From assembly GCF_009727055.1 (NCBI RefSeq), contig NC_052357.1, positions 7,775,182-7,839,181 on the forward strand: a stretch of 64,000 bases of DNA, read 5' to 3'. This document shows, in pieces, positions 59,536-64,000 of the stretch. This DNA comes from Benincasa hispida (taxonomy: Eukaryota; Streptophyta; Magnoliopsida; Cucurbitales; Cucurbitaceae). The number at the start of each line of letters is the position of its first letter. Positions within the stretch are counted from its first letter, which is position 1. The translations under genes and the position numbers were made by a program. The notes below the pieces were generated by a model, which searched no databases, had not been told where the DNA came from, and worked only from the letters and a program-made list of their open reading frames with translations.

Positions 59536-62500
59536 ATGTCGAATTCTAGAATACTCACTTTTGATATTATTAACAGTAAAATCAAATCAACAAATAAATT
59601 ACTAGCGGTTGATTACACCAACAGAGTTTTAACAGAGGATTGTCCTCTATCTCCCAACTCATCTAAAATTATGAATTATGTAGATGAGAATGTTGAATTC
59701 GAACAACGAGATAAATATGATCTACTTGTTATTAAAGCATGTTTAGTGGAAAACGATAAAATCTGGATAATTGATTCAGGTGTCACTAATCATGTATGTA
59801 TTATCTCACAGGAAACAAGTTCCTGAAGACAGTTAACAGAAGATGAAACAATCTTTAAGGTAGGCATCAGGGAGATTGTTTCGGCCAAAGCAGTGGTAGA
59901 TATGAAGTTATTTATAAGAGATAAGTACATTTATTTGAAAAATGTATATTATATTCCTTCTATGAAAAGGAATCTAATATCTATCTCTTGTTTGCTAGAA
60001 CAAAATTATAAAGTTTATTTCGAAAATGGTGAAGTGCTCATCAAAATTAGAAATAAACAAATTTACTCTGCAAAATTAGAAAATAACTTGTACATGTTAA
60101 AACCAATTGAGGTCAAAGCTGTGTTGAACATAGAGATGTTTAAAACTGTTGGGACTCATAAGAAGGGGAAGATTTCTCCAAATGCCTATCTTTGGCACTT
60201 GAGACTGGGTCACATAAATCTCAACAGGATTGAGAGATTGGTTAAGAACGGTCATCTAAACAAGTTGGAAGACAGTTCATTACCACCATGCGAGTCCTGT
60301 CTTGAGGGTAAAATGACAAAAAAGATCTTTTTCTGGAAAAGGTCTTAGAGCCAAAGAACCCCTAGAGTTGATTCACTCAGACCTTTGTGGGCCTCTAAAT
60401 GTTAGAGCAAGAGGAGGGTATGAATATTTCATCAGTTTTATAAATGATTATTCCAAGTATGGGCATGTTTACCTAATGCGCCAAAAGTCTGAAACTTTTG
60501 AAAAGTTCAAAGAATATAAGGCTGAGGTTGAGAACCAATTAGGTAAAAAGATTAAAAACGCTTTGATCAAATCGAGGTGGTGAGTATATGGACATAGAAT
60601 TCCATAACTATTTGATAGAACATGGAATTCAGTCTCAACTCACAGCCCCTAGTACACCATAACAGAACGGTGTAGCATAAAGAAGAAACAGAACCTTGTT
60701 GGACATGGTTCGTTCCATGATGAGTTACGCTCAGTTACCAAATTCTTTTTGGAGACATGCAGTTGAGACTTCGGTGTATATTTTGAACATGGTTCCCTCG
60801 AAAAGTGTTTCTGAAACATCTTACGAACTCTGGAGAGGACATAAAGAAAATTTATATCACTTCCGAATTTGGAGTTGTCCAGCACATGTGTTGGTATAGA
60901 ATCCTAAAAAACTGGAACACCGTTCAAAAGTATGTCTATTTATAGGCTACCCAAAAGAAATAAAAGGTGGTTTCTTTTATAATCCTCATAAAGATAAAGT
61001 GTTTGTATCGACAAATGCAACCTTCCTAGAGGAAGATTATATAAAGAACCATCAACCTCGCAGTAAGTTAGTAATAGAACAAATGTCCAGAGAAATGACA
61101 AATGCATCAACAAGAGTTGTTGTTCGAGCAGGTCCTTCAACAAAAGTTGTTGATAGAGCAGGTCCATCAACAAGAGTTGTCGATGAAACTGGTACTTCAC
61201 ATCCTTCTCAAGAGTTGAGAATGCCTCGTCGTAGTGGGAGGGTTGTGCAACAGCCTGACTGGTACATGAGTTTAACTGAAACTCAAGTCATCATACTAGA
61301 TGATGGTTTAGAGGATCCGTTATCTTTTAATCAAGCAATGAACGATGTGGACAAAGACCAATGGATTAAAGTCATGGACCTTGAAATGGAATTTTATCTG
61401 GGATCTTGTAAATCAACCTAAAGAGGTAAAACCCAACGGTTGTAAATGGATCTACAAGAGAAAATGAGACCAAGATGGTAAGGTATAGACCTACAAAGCT
61501 AGACTGATGGCAAAAGGGTTTACCCAAAGAGAGGGGTTAGATTTTGAAGAAACCTATTGTCTCCAGTTGCCATGATAAAGTTTATTAGAATAATTTTATC
61601 CATAACCACATTTTATGATTATGAAATATGGCAAATGGATGTCAAGACAACTTTTCTGAATGACTATCTTGAAGAGTGTACCTGTACGTCTCAACCAGAA
61701 GGGTTTATATAGAAGGGTCAAAAGCAAAAAGTTTGCAAGCTTAATCGATCCATTTATGGATTAAAACAAGCTTCTAGATCATGGAATATGATATTTGACG
61801 TTGCGATCAAATCTTATGGCTTTGAACAAAATATCGATGAACCCTGTGTCTACAAGAAAATCGTCAACAAAACTGTCGCTTTTCTGGTGTTGTATGTTGA
61901 TGATATTCTACTCATTGAGAATGGGATAGAATATCTAGCTGACGCTAAGAGATCGCTGGCTTCACAATTTCAAATGAAAGATTTGGGAGAAGCACAATAT
62001 GTTTTTGGAATCCAAATAGTTCAAAATCTCAAGAACAGAACATTAGCTTTATCTCAAGCATCTTATATAGACAAGAAGTTGTATAGGTATAAAATGTAAA
62101 ATTCCAAGAAAGGATCTTTACCTTTCAGGCATGGAATTCACCTGTCTAAGGAACAGAGTCCTAAGACACCTCAAGAAGTTGAGGAGATGAATCTAATTCA
62201 ATATGCATCTGCAGTTGGGAGTTTGATGTATGCAATGTTGTGTACTCGTACCGATATATGCTATATCGTAGGAATTGTCAGCAGATTTCAGTCCAATCCT
62301 AGTCATGACCATTGAACTACTATTAAAAAAATTCTCAAGTATCTTCGGAGAACGAGAGATTATATGCTCGTGTATGGTCCTAAGGATCTGATCTTTACTA
62401 GATACACTGATTCTGACTTTCAGACCGATATTGATTTGAGGAAATCAACTTCGGGGTTAGTATTCACTCTGAACGGAGGAGCGGTTGTGTGGAGAAGCAT

Positions 62501-62794
62501 CAACCAGATTTGTATTGCGGACTCCACAGTAGAAGCTGAGTATATAGCTGCAAGCGAAGAAGCAAAAGAAGCCATAAAATGGGAAAGCATATAGAACGAA
62601 AGTACTATCTCATTAGGGAGATTGTACACAGAGAAAACGTCATTGTCACTCAGATTGCTTCCCAAGACAACTTAGCTGATCCATTTACGAAGGCCCTCTT
62701 GGCTAACGTGTTCGAGAGTCACCTAGTAGGACTAGGTACGAGTTTTGTATCACTAGGGCAAGTGGGAGAATTGATGGGTATTGTGATGCCCTAG
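59536..62794 (+). pseudogene. Ty1/Copia gag-pol remnant (protease, integrase, RT, RNase H)
   Basis: Frames interrupted by stops and shifts follow the Copia order. A short gag N-terminus (VLTEDCPLSPNSS, about 59620-59665) runs almost directly into protease (WIIDSGVTNHVC, active-site DSG at about 59772), so most of gag with its zinc knuckle is deleted. Then come the pre-integrase finger (WHLRLGHINLNRIERLV..CESC, from 60192), the integrase core (HSDLCGPL near 60370; QLTAPSTPQQNG near 60640), a linker with a 3 x 30-bp repeat (61107-61196), reverse transcriptase (CKWIYKRK, KARLMAKGFTQ, LYVDDILLI at about 61885-61911) and RNase H (DSDFQTDIDLRKSTSGL, EAEYIAASEEAKEA). Stops fall within the integrase and RT parts. 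This copy cannot encode a working polyprotein. It is a plant retrotransposon, inserted in the gypsy element. Confidence 0.9.
61107..61196 (+). repeat. Three 30-bp tandem repeats in the integrase-RT linker
   Basis: Three units of 30 bases each start TCAACAA(G/A)AGTTGT and encode a 10-residue unit of the form STRVVDRAGP. The reading frame is kept across the units. The segment lies between integrase and reverse transcriptase, a region free to vary in length. Confidence 0.85.
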
Positions 62795-62880
62795 TTTATT
62801 GTATTTGTACATTTTATTCTCTCTATGTAAACTCAATATTGTATATATTTGTATATATTGATCTGCTAGAGTTTTAGTCC

Positions 62881-62892
62881 AAATGGGAGTAT
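62881..62892 (+). other. Polypurine tract of the Copia element
   Basis: AAATGGGAGTAT lies directly before TGTTGGG, the start of the 3' LTR. A second similar tract, AAGTGGGAGAATTGATGGG, lies at about 62760. It may be the ancestral tract, or part of the coding end reused. Confidence 0.7.
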
Positions 62893-63222
62893 TGTTGGGT
62901 TTTAAAAACTCGTAGTTTGTAAAATAATAAACATTTTCTATTATCAATATACTTGTTATTGATCTCATAAATTTTATGAAAGTGTAAATCCAATAAACTA
63001 AGACCCATGACTATTGTATGAGTACTTGAACTTTAGATGGAGACATAAGAGTGGATCGAGTTCGAGTAAATAGTCAAAATGATCTATGGTACATGAATGA
63101 GGTTGGGTACGTTATTCTGGTAACACCATTGGATACGACCTACTCTGTAGTTGTTACAAAGAGTTGTAAAGTGCTACATACGATGTGATCCTAATTCGTA
63201 CATGTTATGACATGAGGAGTGG
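62893..63222 (+). mobile_element. 3' LTR of the Copia element, truncated after about 330 bp
   Basis: It aligns with 54634-54973 from TGTTGGGTTTT to CATGAGGAGTGGG, then stops matching. The 5' LTR continues with GGGCGTCC, whereas here TAATTTATTTTGG follows. The remaining 1.5 kb of the LTR is absent from the window. Confidence 0.75.
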
Positions 63223-64000
63223 GTAATTTATTTTGGATTTACTCATATGCAATAAATAAAGCTCTATGGTTATTGTATGAAAACTTAAGTATGTATATGA
63301 GATATACAAGTAAATCATGTCTTAAATTATAACCTTAAAAGTTCTGTAGTATAAGGATTAAGGAGGGATATCTGATCCTGGTGACACTACGGATACGACC
63401 CACTTTGTAGAGGTTTGTAAGTGTTGTGAACTACTATAGATGGTTGATCCTGACTATTCATGTGGAGACATGCGAGCGAGGGTGTCTTATACACAGAGTT
63501 TGTATAAGACCGGACCACGAGATGACTAGTCTCTTTATATAACACCGTTGATACTTGAGACTTACATCTCACTTAAACGACCATAGGTGACATGACCTTA
63601 ATCTTGAGTGTTTTGGGAACTCCTGCCTTTGAGGGCGGTCCTTTGATTAGTATGGGTGAGTGTGGCCAGATTGCCAACTCAACATGCCTACCTTTTTGGG
63701 GATTTATCTGATTTGGGAGCTGGGAACTCAGTTACACAAGATGGAATTCACTCCTTCCTCGAAGCAAGGGTAAGTAGATAGATTGCTCCCTTAAGGGCTG
63801 ATTCCGGGTCTTGAACATAGTGGTCACAACTTCTCTTTGGAAGAGAGGACTCGGTTATAATAGGACTATGGCTTATGTTCATTAGAAGGATTAATGGTTT
63901 TTAAGAAGTTAGATGTAAATACAGGGGCAAAATGATAAATTATCCCAGTTGTACTTACAAGCGATTTATGAAGGGTTATCGCACTGTTGATTGGTTGATA
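63223..64000 (+). mobile_element. 5'-truncated LTR of family B, continuing past the window end
   Basis: The segment is homologous, in reverse complement, to 46970-47640. Shared landmarks are TTTACTCATAT.CAATAAA, GTATATGAGATATACAAGT, GGTGACACTACGGATACG, TTGTAGAGGTTTG, GATGGAATTCACTCCTTCC and GGGTTATCGCACTGTTGATTGG. Its first 70 or so bases (by comparison with 47696-47630) are missing at the junction with the family A LTR. It runs off the right edge. Confidence 0.75.

Overview
The window is plant nuclear DNA. It is AT-rich, its genes are split by GT-AG introns, and its protein families are plant-specific (INDETERMINATE DOMAIN zinc finger, LOB domain, LEA_2/NHL) or plant-like (multi-exon mitochondrial HSP60). 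Large retrotransposon remnants and many small inverted-repeat elements fill the rest. The short repeats built on GATAGA/TCTATC blocks and GGGTTGGGTT boxes look to me like those of cucurbit genomes, but a cucurbit source is an inference and no species can be named from the sequence alone.

Region by region: 1-8.8 kb is AT-rich intergenic DNA with several MITE-like elements. 9.44-12.90 kb (+) is a four-exon IDD C2H2 transcription factor of 522 residues. 12.9-16.5 kb is intergenic. 16.54-16.75 kb (-) is a 67-residue Ala/Gly-rich small protein, probably with its 5' UTR exon near 20.5-20.7 kb. 22.70-24.64 kb (+) is a two-exon LOB-domain gene of 289 residues. 25.42-31.13 kb (-) is a 17-exon mitochondrial chaperonin HSP60 of 574 residues, whose complete reading frame I could join across every intron. 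33.32-34.10 kb (-) is a single-exon LEA_2/NHL membrane protein of 261 residues. From about 34 kb on I see no intact host gene.

The right half is a nested transposon landscape. It holds a solo gypsy-type LTR with a 5-bp target duplication (38.2-39.8 kb), a mosaic of minus-strand Copia pieces (42.7-48.1 kb), and a minus-strand Ty3/gypsy element (LTR 48.3-51.3 kb, decayed pol 52.7-54.6 kb). The gypsy LTR itself contains a second solo LTR (49.4-51.1 kb). The gypsy pol is cut by a plus-strand Ty1/Copia element: 5' LTR from 54.63 kb, tRNA-Met-type primer site at 56.48 kb, decayed gag-pol 59.54-62.79 kb, and a broken 3' LTR from 62.89 kb to the window end. The most unusual structure is about 1 kb (56.76-57.79 kb) in the Copia leader: dozens of degenerate copies of the palindrome CTAAACGATCGTTTAG. 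The same motif recurs inside a different LTR at 46.3-46.5 kb.

The host genes are unrelated housekeeping and developmental genes and do not form a functional cluster. Two assembly marks deserve care: single N positions at 3997 and 55239, the second flanked by an identical 10-base repeat on each side.
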